A DNA stretch of 50,048 nt from Lachnospiraceae bacterium (GTDB lineage Bacteria > Bacillota > Clostridia > Lachnospirales > Lachnospiraceae), in NCBI GenBank assembly GCA_004558185.1, contig SFDP01000033.1, positions 1-50,048 on the forward strand, read 5' to 3'. A model generated the notes under the pieces. The model had not been told where the DNA came from, ran no database searches, and saw only the letters and a list, made by a program, of their open reading frames with translations. The translations under genes were made by a program, and so were the position numbers. This document shows positions 15,127-22,542 of the stretch, in pieces; the first letter of the stretch is position 1, and every line of letters begins with the position of its first letter.

Positions 15127-16785
15127 TTATTTTCTTCTGAATCCACCGGCCAGAGTACCATCTCTGAGTTCAATATCCTCTCTTACATAGGGTGAGGAGG
15201 GGAAAGGCTCATAGCCAATCTGGCCTGCCTCAAGCGGAACGTATATAGTGACGTCTTCTACCTGATAGCTGTTATAGGCCCCGGCAACATAGTCCTGCTG
15301 CCATACATAATAGTCCAGCTTCCCATAACGGGCCATATCCTTTACAAGATTTAATCCCTTATAAGCTCCCAGCAGTACCAGAACCCCGACCGCTATGCGA
15401 AAGGCTCTTTTGCTTTTTCCCCACAAAGAGGTGAATAAAAGACCTGCGGTGAGAAAAGGAAAGGCCAGGATGTAAAGGTACCCGTATCTCACCAGAGGGG
15501 TTCCCATCTGCCAGAACAGATAGCCTGCCATCAGCACCCCCTCCAGAAACATGATTCCATAGACTTCCTTTTTCTTTTGCATGGCTGCCCTTACCAACCA
15601 TAATCCCCCTGCTGCCAGACTTCCTGCAGAGGCCAGAACCCATACCTTCTCCAAGCTCTTCAGCGCCTTAAACCAGGAAGGAAACCATGCCTGAAAGGGT
15701 GTATCCTTCAACAGAACATCCCTCATTCCCTTGGCATAGACCTTGATTTCCTCTGCATCATACTGAACTTCGCCAAGAGGAAGCTTCCAGTCCACATTGA
15801 ACAGATCCAGTCCTCCGAAGGGGTAAACCAACCAGCCGGATAGGATCACGTTTCGGGCAAGGTAAGGGAACACAACGATAATTCCCAGGCACAAATACAG
15901 GACAATTTGCTTATACTCCCTGTTTTTCAACAGTATTACTGACGGTTTAAGGATCAGCAGAAGCATGACGGCAGCAGAGAGCTTAATGGTAACGGTAACT
16001 GCCAGCAGAACGCAAAGGAGGCTATACGGCACAATATTGTCCACCCTTTTCTCCTCCAGCTCCAGCCAGGTGATCACCAGATAGAACAAAAACAGCATCG
16101 CAAAATAATCTGAGGCGGGCGACATCATTTCCGTATAAATAATGGACAAATACCAGAGCAGTGCCACCTTGACGAAGTCCGAGGGCACTACCTTTTTTCG
16201 CCAAAATAATTTGACCACGGAAAAGCCTTTGAGTGACATCACCAGAGCCAGAAAGCCTGCTGTGGTGTGTAATGAGTGACCGGTCAGAAAGGCCGTGCTG
16301 TATAGTGCTGTCAATACAAACGCACTGCTGTTATAAGCCAACCGGGAGTGCAGGTTGGCCAGTCCCGGCACTGCTCCATACTCCTCAATCCAACGAATGC
16401 TCTGGGCATGATAAAGTCCTGTATCAAAGTGCATATATCCCCGGCTTGTTCCATAGGCCATTACCAGAATTAACAGGAGCAGCAAAATCAGTGATCTGCC
16501 GTTTAATTGACTCTTTTCTTTGCATAAAAATTGCCAAAGCTCTTTTTTGCCTATAAAAATCACCAATGCACAAAGCAGCAGAAGAAGTACATTGGCCCCC
16601 AGTCCTACTTTGGCAAAAAGACTGTAGAAGCCTGCATAGACCGTTGCTGCTGCCAGCCCTGTGATAAATATGGTGGTTATATCTTGAATGTGATAATTCA
16701 GAAGACCTACTGCCATTTTTATGCCGTAGCCCAGTAAAAAGGAAGTAAGCCCAATATAAGCAAAGCTAATCACTACCGAAATCAT
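15127..16785 (-). CDS. large multi-membrane protein, LIC_10190-like, probable GT-C type
   Basis: 552 residues from the ATG preceded by GAGAGGAAAGCGGA; an ATG at 16806 lacks a site. About 12-13 membrane helices. The first large loop contains SRGYMHFDTGLYHAQSIRWI (about 116-135), then PGLANLHSRLAYNSSAF; the D-T-G-L-Y-H segment is the conserved patch of the LIC_10190 membrane family and sits where GT-C transferases keep their catalytic Asp. A C-terminal soluble domain (DVTIYVPLEAGQIGYEPFPS) ends it. It is expected to act on lipid-linked sugars outside the membrane, which is inference. Confidence 0.65.
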   Translation of the reverse strand: MISVVISFAYIGLTSFLLGYGIKMAVGLLNYHIQDITTIFITGLAAATVYAGFYSLFAKVGLGANVLLLLLCALVIFIGKKELWQFLCKEKSQLNGRSLILLLLLILVMAYGTSRGYMHFDTGLYHAQSIRWIEEYGAVPGLANLHSRLAYNSSAFVLTALYSTAFLTGHSLHTTAGFLALVMSLKGFSVVKLFWRKKVVPSDFVKVALLWYLSIIYTEMMSPASDYFAMLFLFYLVITWLELEEKRVDNIVPYSLLCVLLAVTVTIKLSAAVMLLLILKPSVILLKNREYKQIVLYLCLGIIVVFPYLARNVILSGWLVYPFGGLDLFNVDWKLPLGEVQYDAEEIKVYAKGMRDVLLKDTPFQAWFPSWFKALKSLEKVWVLASAGSLAAGGLWLVRAAMQKKKEVYGIMFLEGVLMAGYLFWQMGTPLVRYGYLYILAFPFLTAGLLFTSLWGKSKRAFRIAVGVLVLLGAYKGLNLVKDMARYGKLDYYVWQQDYVAGAYNSYQVEDVTIYVPLEAGQIGYEPFPSSPYVREDIELRDGTLAGGFRRK

Positions 16786-16830
16786 TCCGCTTTCCTCTCT
16801 CTTCATGATAGTGGGGTGGAGAAATATCTT

Positions 16831-16859
16831 TTGACCCTCCCATAAAAATGTATTATACT
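16831..16859 (+). promoter_or_regulatory. sigma-A type promoter for the divergent PAP2-family gene
   Basis: -35 TTGACC (16831-16836), 17-base spacer, -10 TATACT (16854-16859). A 6-bp hairpin (TGTCCT/AGGACA, about 16870-16886) follows in the leader. The sequence CTTTTGACCCT around the -35 box is shared with the end of the repeat at 21051-21211. On the other strand a TATAAT (16852-16857) could serve the 16785 gene. Confidence 0.7.
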
Positions 16860-16902
16860 ATATATAAATCTGTCCTGTATAAGGACAAACGGGGGACAAC
16901 TT

Positions 16903-17355
16903 ATGGATTTTTTTTCTGAACTGATTCAAAATAGAATACTCATCACCTCTGCTGTCGGTTGGGTAGTTGCCCAGGTATTGAAAACCATTCTTTACACCTT
17001 TTTCAATCGTGAATTTGTGGCCGAAAGGTTAGTCGGCGGCGGTGGAATGCCAAGTTCCCACTCTGCTACCGTCTGCTCTCTGGCTACTGCCTGTGCCATT
17101 CAGTATGGAGCCGCAAGCTTTGAGTTTGCGGTAACGGCCATATTGGCTCTTGTGGTCATGTATGATGCCATAGGCGTTCGCCAGGAAACCGGTAAGCAGG
17201 CCAAGGTTTTGAATGATATGGTAGAGCTGTTCTCCCACATGGGCAAGGACATGGATATTGAAAAACAGCTAAAGGAATTTGTGGGACACACTCCTCTTCA
17301 GGTTCTGGCAGGTGCCATTCTGGGAATCATCACCGCTGTAATTACCATGGGATGA
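16903..17355 (+). CDS. divergent PAP2 family protein (DUF212/YuiD-like)
   Basis: 150 residues with four membrane helices. VGWVVAQVLKTILYTFFNRE near the N-terminus and GGGGMPSSHSATVCSLA at about 45-61 are the hallmark of this family; the SSH corresponds to the PAP2 phosphatase motif 2. VVMYDAIGVRQETGKQAKVL (about 84-103) and HTPLQVLAGAILG complete the fold. Members include B. subtilis YuiD and are thought to act on lipid phosphates, possibly polyprenyl pyrophosphate recycling, which would fit a polysaccharide cluster. It is the only plus-strand gene in the cluster, with its own strong promoter, and converges on the next gene with 10 bases between stops. Confidence 0.9.
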   Translation: MDFFSELIQNRILITSAVGWVVAQVLKTILYTFFNREFVAERLVGGGGMPSSHSATVCSLATACAIQYGAASFEFAVTAILALVVMYDAIGVRQETGKQAKVLNDMVELFSHMGKDMDIEKQLKEFVGHTPLQVLAGAILGIITAVITMG

Positions 17356-17365
17356 TTCCTTGTTT

Positions 17366-19012
17366 CTATTCCAGACAGTACAGATCACAGTACAGAAGAC
17401 TTCGGATTTTTTCCTTCTGCGTCAGTGATGTACCCTCTTCCAGCAATTGGTCTATCATTTTTTCTCCTTCCTCCAGACGTGAGGAGTAGACGTATATCCG
17501 ATCTGCCTGAAGAACTTTTGGGTCGGTAATGGGCGTTGTGTCTGCCAGATTGACAAAATAGATTTCTTTATACTGCATTAACTCCTCTGCTTCATCCCAA
17601 ATCATCCAGGCATTAGCCGGATTATACAAATAGACGACAACACTCTCACTATGTGCTTTAGCCCAGTTTACATTTTCTATGTCTTCTGTATACAAAAACT
17701 GTACCTTACCCTGACTCAGGGCAAAAAGCTGGCAGCCCAGAATGCTTCCGGTAATCAACAGGATCCCCAGTCCTTGCAGACTCTTTCTTTGTCCTTCTTT
17801 ATTCTTCTTTTCCCCCAGCTTTTCCCATGCCTTCCCGCAGCAGAAAAATCCGGCCAACACGATGAGCAGCCAGAAGCCATACACCGGAAGTTCATATCGG
17901 TTTGCCTCCTGGGCATTAAGAAGAGCCGTTTTGGCCACCACCAGAAAATAGCCCAAGGTTACCGTCAACAGGCAGAAAAGCCCTTGAGGATCAATATCCT
18001 TTTCTTCAATCCTCAGACTGTCCCTCCCCACCTTCTTTTTTTTCTTTTTCATCGCAAGCACTGCCGCCGTTATAACCAGCAGTAAAGCCAGAAATCCCAA
18101 TCCCCCTCCGAAAACAGAGCTGTTCATCAGTTTCGTAAAGAAATCCAATCTCAGCAGGGTATTGGACAGATCAAAAAAAGCCTCTGTTGCCTCTGTTCCC
18201 CGATATCCTCGAAAAATATGGGCGAGACTGGCAGGATATAAGAGCACGGCCAAAACCATCCCTGTACAAACCACAGCTCCATAGCCTATGCTTCCCTTCA
18301 GATTCTTTTTTCCAAGCCAGTGATAGAGACAGGTAAAGGCAGTCAGAAAAAAGAGAAATACAGCAAAATAATAGTGAGTGAGGAATCCTGCTGTCACCAA
18401 AGCCAGCAGTGAGGCGATTCTTTTTGGCGAAAACCTGATCCCCTCCTTCCACAAAGGAATATGCCAGCAGATAATGGCCATGCACCAAACCAGAAGCAGC
18501 ATATACATACGGATGAAAGTTACTGCACTGATAAGCCCCGGCTGAAAGCCAAAGAGCAGACAACTGTAAGCGGTCAGCTTATGATTTCCCTGAAAAAGGC
18601 TGTAGGCAATACCGGCGAATAGCCAGTAGGCAATTATAAAAAGCAACAGATTCAATCCCAATCCAAACCACTTGGAAAATATTCCGGGAAAGAAAGAACA
18701 GACTGTATGCAAGAGAAAATAATACAGAGGAGGATGCACATCATAGGTCTGCATCAGCTTCACCATACCATACCGAAAGCCTTGTCCCGGCAGAACCATA
18801 AATTCGCTGCGAATTTCCTCTGCATTTTTCCACTCTCTGTCTGTCGGCGCCAGGCCATAGGTAACATTGGAGGAGTAATAGGAATAGTATTCGTCATAGT
18901 GAAACCCCTGTTTTCGCATACAAAAATATGATGCTGCAATTAGCTGCAGCATCATAACCAGAGTCAGAAAATAAAGCCATTGTTTGGGGGTGATAGAATC
19001 TGTCTTCTTCAT
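17366..19012 (-). CDS. GT-C fold glycosyltransferase, family 39/mannosyltransferase-like
   Basis: 548 residues with about 11 membrane helices. The first loop carries FHYDEYYSYYSSN (37-49), the D-E pair that is catalytic in PMT/ArnT-like GT-C enzymes, and TYDVHPPLYYFLLHT (about 90-104), the second conserved loop motif (D-x-H-P-P). Residue runs of lysine (KKKKKK near 330) mark a cytoplasmic loop. The C-terminal soluble domain (ESVVVYLYNPANAWMIWDEA) faces outside. It would use a polyprenyl-phosphate sugar to glycosylate a lipid-linked acceptor or protein outside the membrane, taking donor from the GtrB-like enzyme encoded at 11730-12659. The pairing is inference. Confidence 0.82.
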   Translation of the reverse strand: MKKTDSITPKQWLYFLTLVMMLQLIAASYFCMRKQGFHYDEYYSYYSSNVTYGLAPTDREWKNAEEIRSEFMVLPGQGFRYGMVKLMQTYDVHPPLYYFLLHTVCSFFPGIFSKWFGLGLNLLLFIIAYWLFAGIAYSLFQGNHKLTAYSCLLFGFQPGLISAVTFIRMYMLLLVWCMAIICWHIPLWKEGIRFSPKRIASLLALVTAGFLTHYYFAVFLFFLTAFTCLYHWLGKKNLKGSIGYGAVVCTGMVLAVLLYPASLAHIFRGYRGTEATEAFFDLSNTLLRLDFFTKLMNSSVFGGGLGFLALLLVITAAVLAMKKKKKKVGRDSLRIEEKDIDPQGLFCLLTVTLGYFLVVAKTALLNAQEANRYELPVYGFWLLIVLAGFFCCGKAWEKLGEKKNKEGQRKSLQGLGILLITGSILGCQLFALSQGKVQFLYTEDIENVNWAKAHSESVVVYLYNPANAWMIWDEAEELMQYKEIYFVNLADTTPITDPKVLQADRIYVYSSRLEEGEKMIDQLLEEGTSLTQKEKIRSLLYCDLYCLE

Positions 19013-19029
19013 TCCTTTTATCCTTTTTC

Positions 19030-19887
19030 TTAAATCATGGTCTTCATATATTCTTCAATAGCTTCTTCCCAGCCGGCAAAGGAAAATCCATTGGTCATTT
19101 TAAACATATAGTTCTCCAGCACTGAATTGGCCGGACGTGCCGCCTGCTGAGGATAATCCGTTAAGTATTGGGCAGTGGTTACCGCCTCAACCGCCACCTC
19201 TTTTCCGGCAAGTGCAAAAACCTTTTCGGCAAAATCTGCCCAGGAACACTGTCCTTCACAGGTAGCATGGAAAAGTCCATAATTGTCGCTGAATAAAAGA
19301 GAGTCAATACCCTTTACCAACTCCAGCGTACTGGTAGGAGTCCCTATCTGATCGCAGACTACCCGCACCTTATCACTGCTTTCCGCAATACGAAGCATGG
19401 TCCTGGCAAAATTCTTTCCATCCCCATAAAGCCAGGCTGTTCTTAGAATAAAAAAGCGGTTGCACAGCTCCTTCACCAGTTTTTCTGCGGCTTCCTTAGT
19501 TCTTCCATACACACTGGCAGGTCCCGTTGGATCGGTTTCGTAATAGGCGCCCTGCTTCGTTCCATCGAAAACATAATCGGTGGAAATATGCACCAGCTTA
19601 GCTTTCGTTTCCTGGGCTGCAATGGCCAGATTCCTGGCTCCCAGAGTATTGACCTTAAAGGCCAGATCTCGGTTAGTTTCACAGGCATCCACGGCTGTAT
19701 ATGCAGCACAGTTAATGATGGCATAGGGCTTCGTTTTTCTCATCAGCTCCATAACGGTATCAATGTCTGCAATATTCAGATTATCTACATCTGTATTAAT
19801 AAACTCCAAATCTGTACGGCCTGTATAAAAAAGATTCACCGCCCTGCCAAGCTGCCCATTACAGCCGGTTATCAGTATTTTCTTCAT
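19030..19887 (-). CDS. rfbD: dTDP-4-dehydrorhamnose reductase
   Basis: 285 residues, the usual length. ILITGCNGQLGRAVNLFYTG (4-23) is the NAD(P)H-binding glycine motif, INCAAYTAVDACETN (58-72) and STDYVFDGT (about 104-112) are family hallmarks, and the catalytic Y-x3-K is YGRTK at about 128-132. TAWLYGDGKNFARTML follows. It completes dTDP-L-rhamnose synthesis by reducing the 4-keto group. RmlA, RmlB and RmlC are not in the window. Its presence suggests that the polysaccharide contains rhamnose. It has AGGAG ahead of ATG. A hairpin (arms TTCGGAAAT/ATTTCCGAA, about 19926-19947) lies in the leader between it and the fructokinase gene. Confidence 0.93.
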   Translation of the reverse strand: MKKILITGCNGQLGRAVNLFYTGRTDLEFINTDVDNLNIADIDTVMELMRKTKPYAIINCAAYTAVDACETNRDLAFKVNTLGARNLAIAAQETKAKLVHISTDYVFDGTKQGAYYETDPTGPASVYGRTKEAAEKLVKELCNRFFILRTAWLYGDGKNFARTMLRIAESSDKVRVVCDQIGTPTSTLELVKGIDSLLFSDNYGLFHATCEGQCSWADFAEKVFALAGKEVAVEAVTTAQYLTDYPQQAARPANSVLENYMFKMTNGFSFAGWEEAIEEYMKTMI

Positions 19888-20041
19888 GAATTTCTCCTAT
19901 TCTTTTTCCTGTGATATTCGCTTTTATTCGGAAATGAAATTTCCGAACAGGGCCGATAGCCAAACGGTATTCTACCCTTTTATCATTCTATCATTTCATC
20001 AACGGCTTTTCAAGTAAGAAGCCGCCTGGACCTGCCCCTTC

Positions 20042-20995
20042 TTACTTCATCTCATCTCCCGTTGGATAAGAGGCGATAGCTCCCTTTTTCTGTACACTGA
20101 GACCGGAGAAGGAATTGGCAAAAGAAAGAAAAGCCTCCATCTGCTTTGCTGTAACCCGTGGCAGTTCATCTGCACCTATTCCATGATGATAAAGCTGATA
20201 CAAGAAGGCTCCTATAAAGCCGTCACCTGCTCCTGTGGTGTCCACCGCCTTTACCTTTTGGGCCAATGCCTTCCCTGCATCCTTTCTGGTATAGCACTCA
20301 GCACCCTCTGCTCCCTTCGTATAGACGATCATTTGCACATTTCCGATCAACAGTTGGTCCTTTGCCTTACTCATCTCTGTTGTTCCGGTAAGAAACTCCA
20401 ACTCTTCATCCGATATTTTCAACAGGTGTGCCTGTGGGATAAACTCCCACACTCTTTTATACAAAGCCTCATCATTCCCCCATAAGAGCCTGCGGAGGTT
20501 GGGATCAAAACTAATTAACAGCCCATTTTTATCGGCATAGGCGATAGCCTGCCGATGAGCCTCCAGCATAGGGAAGTCCCCCAGAGAAACCGAGCAGAAA
20601 TGGAGGGCATAGCCTTCTTTAAACCATTCCTCTCTGATTTCCTCCCCACTAAGCAGCATATCTGCGCTGGGATTACGGTAAAAAGAAAACTCTCTGTTCC
20701 CATCATTTTTCAGTGCTACAAAGGCCAGTGCCGTATTTGCCTTAGAGGTTCTTTTTACATAGCTTGTCCCTATTTTGTACCGTATAAACTCCTCAATGAT
20801 TTTTTCTCCGAAGGGGTCCTCTCCTAACTGAGTGATCAGCTCTGCCGCACCCCCGAGCTTGACAAATGCTCCGCAGACATTGGCCGGAGCGCCGCCCACA
20901 ATGGGAGAAAAGCCTGTCACATCCTTGATTCCAACATTTGTCTGCTCAGGAATAAAATCAATTAATGCCTCCCCTATAGCTAATAGCTTTCTCAT
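20042..20995 (-). CDS. scrK: fructokinase / PfkB-family carbohydrate kinase
   Basis: 317 residues. LAIGEALIDFIPEQ (5-18) and PIVGGAPANVCGAFVKLGG (31-49) form the N-terminal PfkB signature. The C-terminal signature is KAVDTTGAGDGFIGAFLYQL (about 249-268), with GAGD forming the anion hole and D the catalytic base. SFDPNLRRLLW lies between. These features place it among fructokinases that phosphorylate fructose at O6. The ATG has GGGAGG 7 bases upstream. It lies at the upstream edge of the polysaccharide cluster and may supply fructose-6-phosphate. No sucrose hydrolase or transporter is near, so substrate assignment is tentative; the gene symbol follows the usual family name. Confidence 0.82.
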   Translation of the reverse strand: MRKLLAIGEALIDFIPEQTNVGIKDVTGFSPIVGGAPANVCGAFVKLGGAAELITQLGEDPFGEKIIEEFIRYKIGTSYVKRTSKANTALAFVALKNDGNREFSFYRNPSADMLLSGEEIREEWFKEGYALHFCSVSLGDFPMLEAHRQAIAYADKNGLLISFDPNLRRLLWGNDEALYKRVWEFIPQAHLLKISDEELEFLTGTTEMSKAKDQLLIGNVQMIVYTKGAEGAECYTRKDAGKALAQKVKAVDTTGAGDGFIGAFLYQLYHHGIGADELPRVTAKQMEAFLSFANSFSGLSVQKKGAIASYPTGDEMK

Positions 20996-21016
20996 TCTTT
21001 TACCTCCCTTATTTTA

Positions 21017-21041
21017 AAATTTGTATGGTTCTGAATAGTTG
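21017..21041. repeat. family 1 repeat, right-end remnant
   Basis: The segment TTTGTATGGTTCTGAATAGT matches the right end of copy a (TTTGCATGGCTCTGAATAGT at 2583-2602) with two changes. The remainder of the element is not present; family 2 begins only nine bases further on. Confidence 0.6.
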
Positions 21042-21050
21042 CAATTTAAT

Positions 21051-21211
21051 GATACCAGGGTCAAAAGGTCTGAACCCACATGAGCTTGCTCAAATGTGGG
21101 TGAATGTCCTTGAGACCCGCCAAAATATGAGCTTAAAAGTGGGGGATTGTGGGAGTACGAAGTACGTAACAATCCGTAGGTATCATAGTTAGAGGCTTTT
21201 GACCCTAACAT
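21051..21211 (+). mobile_element. miniature inverted-repeat element, family 2, complete copy with 9-bp target duplication
   Basis: About 161 bases. Left end GATACCAGGGTCAAAAG and right end CTTTTGACCCTAACAT are inverted copies of each other. CAATTTAAT occurs directly on both sides (21042-21050 and 21212-21220), which looks like a target-site duplication. Two internal hairpins: arms ACCCACAT/ATGTGGGT with inner GAGC/GCTC (21074-21101), and GGATTGT/ACAATCC with inner GTAC/GTAC (21144-21175). No transposase is encoded, so it would be moved in trans. Parts of it recur at 43146-43215 and 49922-50016. Confidence 0.8.
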
Positions 21212-21259
21212 CAATTTAATAAAGATTAATAAAGATTTCATGAAGATTTTAATTTTATA

Positions 21260-21288
21260 ATGACTAACCTGCTTTTCTATGCTATAAT
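21260..21288 (+). promoter_or_regulatory. promoter of the YerB-like lipoprotein gene
   Basis: -35 ATGACT (21260-21265), 17-base spacer, extended -10 TGCTATAAT with TATAAT at 21283-21288. It lies about 50 bases before the ATG. Confidence 0.7.
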
Positions 21289-21338
21289 TTTACGGTTACA
21301 AACGAAAAATTTCAAGTAGTTGAGAAAGCGAGGACACA

Positions 21339-22466
21339 ATGAAAAGACTGAAAGTATTACTCCTGGTTGCTTTATCTTCTACTCTGTTGCTGACCGCATG
21401 TGGTAAAAAAGAAGAACCAGAAGCGGTTCAGGAAGCATCGGTAGTAGAAGTTGAAGCTCCCACTGTGGAAGAGACAGTGATTGAAGAAACGAATGATGAG
21501 GACCTTCCTCCTGAAGAAGGGATGGAAAGAAGCGCCCTGACCAATGAATGGGTACCGGCAGAAGTTGCATCCCTGAGACCTTTGGCAGTGATGGTTCCTA
21601 ACGATAAAGGGGCACTTCCCCACTATAACCTGTCCAATGCTGATATTCTTTATGAATGTCTGGTAGAGGGTGAAATCACCCGACTGATGGCTGTTTTCGG
21701 AGATTGGACCAAGCTGGAGCGTGTGGGCAATATCCGAAGCTGTCGTGACTATTTTGTATACTGGGCTTTCGAATGGGATGCTCTTTATGTACACGCCGGC
21801 GGTCCCTTCTACATCGATGAAGTAATCGGACGTAAGGATACCCAGAATCTTAATGCACTGACTGCACCAAGCGGTGTATTCTATCGTACCACCGACCGTT
21901 CCGCACCACAGAACCTTTATCTTGATGGTGCAGATATCTACAGTGAAGCAAATCGCCTGGGCTATCCCCTGGAGGTAAGAAGTGAAAAGATCGATAGTAC
22001 CCCTCACTTCCAGTTTGCCTCCAAAACCGCTCCTAATACCCTGGAGCAGTACAGCGATGCGAAAGCGGCGAAGAAGATTGATCTGGCCAATGCTTACCCT
22101 ACCACTAAAACCTGGTTTGAATACAACGAATCCGACGGCTTATATTACCGTTTCCAGAAGACCTCCAACGGTGCGCATACAGACGCCGCTACCGGCCAGC
22201 AGCTGGCCTTCAAAAATGTATTGGTTCAATTTACTTATCATGAGGTTCGTGATGCAAAAGGCTATCTGGCCTTCCAGTGTATTGACAGCACAAGAGATGG
22301 CTGGTACTTTACCAACGGAAAGGCAATCCATGTGAATTGGAAAAAGACCTCTGATTATGGTACTACCCGCTACTATGATGATAATGGTAATGAAATTCAG
22401 TTGAATACCGGTAAGACCATGGTTTGTATTGTTGAGGATGGCGACACCTTCAGCTTTGAGGATTAA
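21339..22466 (+). CDS. DUF3048 (YerB-like) lipoprotein
   Basis: 375 residues. Lipoprotein signal: KRLKVLLLVALSSTLLLTAC with lipidated Cys21 (lipobox LTAC). An acidic linker (residues about 25-65) follows. LRPLAVMVPNDKGALPHYNL (about 79-98) and ADILYECLVEGEITRLMAVF (about 100-119) are the YerB N-terminal domain, and ERVGNIRSCRDYFVYWAFEW and YVHAGGPFY follow. The C-terminal part (FKNVLVQFTYHEV; DGWYFTNGKAIHVNWKK; TGKTMVCIVEDG) is the second YerB domain. It is exported to the outer face of the membrane. Function is unknown; B. subtilis YerB is linked to spore and cell-wall features only by weak evidence. It is an independent unit with its own promoter and terminator. Confidence 0.92.
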   Translation: MKRLKVLLLVALSSTLLLTACGKKEEPEAVQEASVVEVEAPTVEETVIEETNDEDLPPEEGMERSALTNEWVPAEVASLRPLAVMVPNDKGALPHYNLSNADILYECLVEGEITRLMAVFGDWTKLERVGNIRSCRDYFVYWAFEWDALYVHAGGPFYIDEVIGRKDTQNLNALTAPSGVFYRTTDRSAPQNLYLDGADIYSEANRLGYPLEVRSEKIDSTPHFQFASKTAPNTLEQYSDAKAAKKIDLANAYPTTKTWFEYNESDGLYYRFQKTSNGAHTDAATGQQLAFKNVLVQFTYHEVRDAKGYLAFQCIDSTRDGWYFTNGKAIHVNWKKTSDYGTTRYYDDNGNEIQLNTGKTMVCIVEDGDTFSFED

Positions 22467-22481
22467 GTTTAAATTGAAAAG

Positions 22482-22518
22482 GACTGGCTGAGCTTTTTGC
22501 TCATGACCAGTCTTTTTT
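22482..22518 (+). terminator. terminator of the YerB-like gene, probably bidirectional
   Basis: The arms GACTGG and CCAGTC with inner AGC/GCT enclose a T-rich loop, followed by seven T's (22512-22518). It lies between two convergent genes (YerB-like and leuA). Confidence 0.8.
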
Positions 22519-22542
22519 CATCTCTTTTTGTACTGTTATATT

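Larger units (their letters stand above)
20996..21338. other. 343-bp intergenic stretch made of repeats and a promoter
   Basis: It contains a right-end remnant of repeat family 1 (21017-21041), a complete family 2 repeat (21051-21211) inside a 9-bp direct duplication, and a promoter for the YerB-like gene (21260-21288). The two genes on either side are divergent. No coding sequence was found here. Confidence 0.75.

Noticed and set aside
21372..22007. 211-codon minus-strand frame opposite the YerB-like gene
   Set aside because: Shadow of a clear lipoprotein gene that has its own promoter, signal peptide and terminator.
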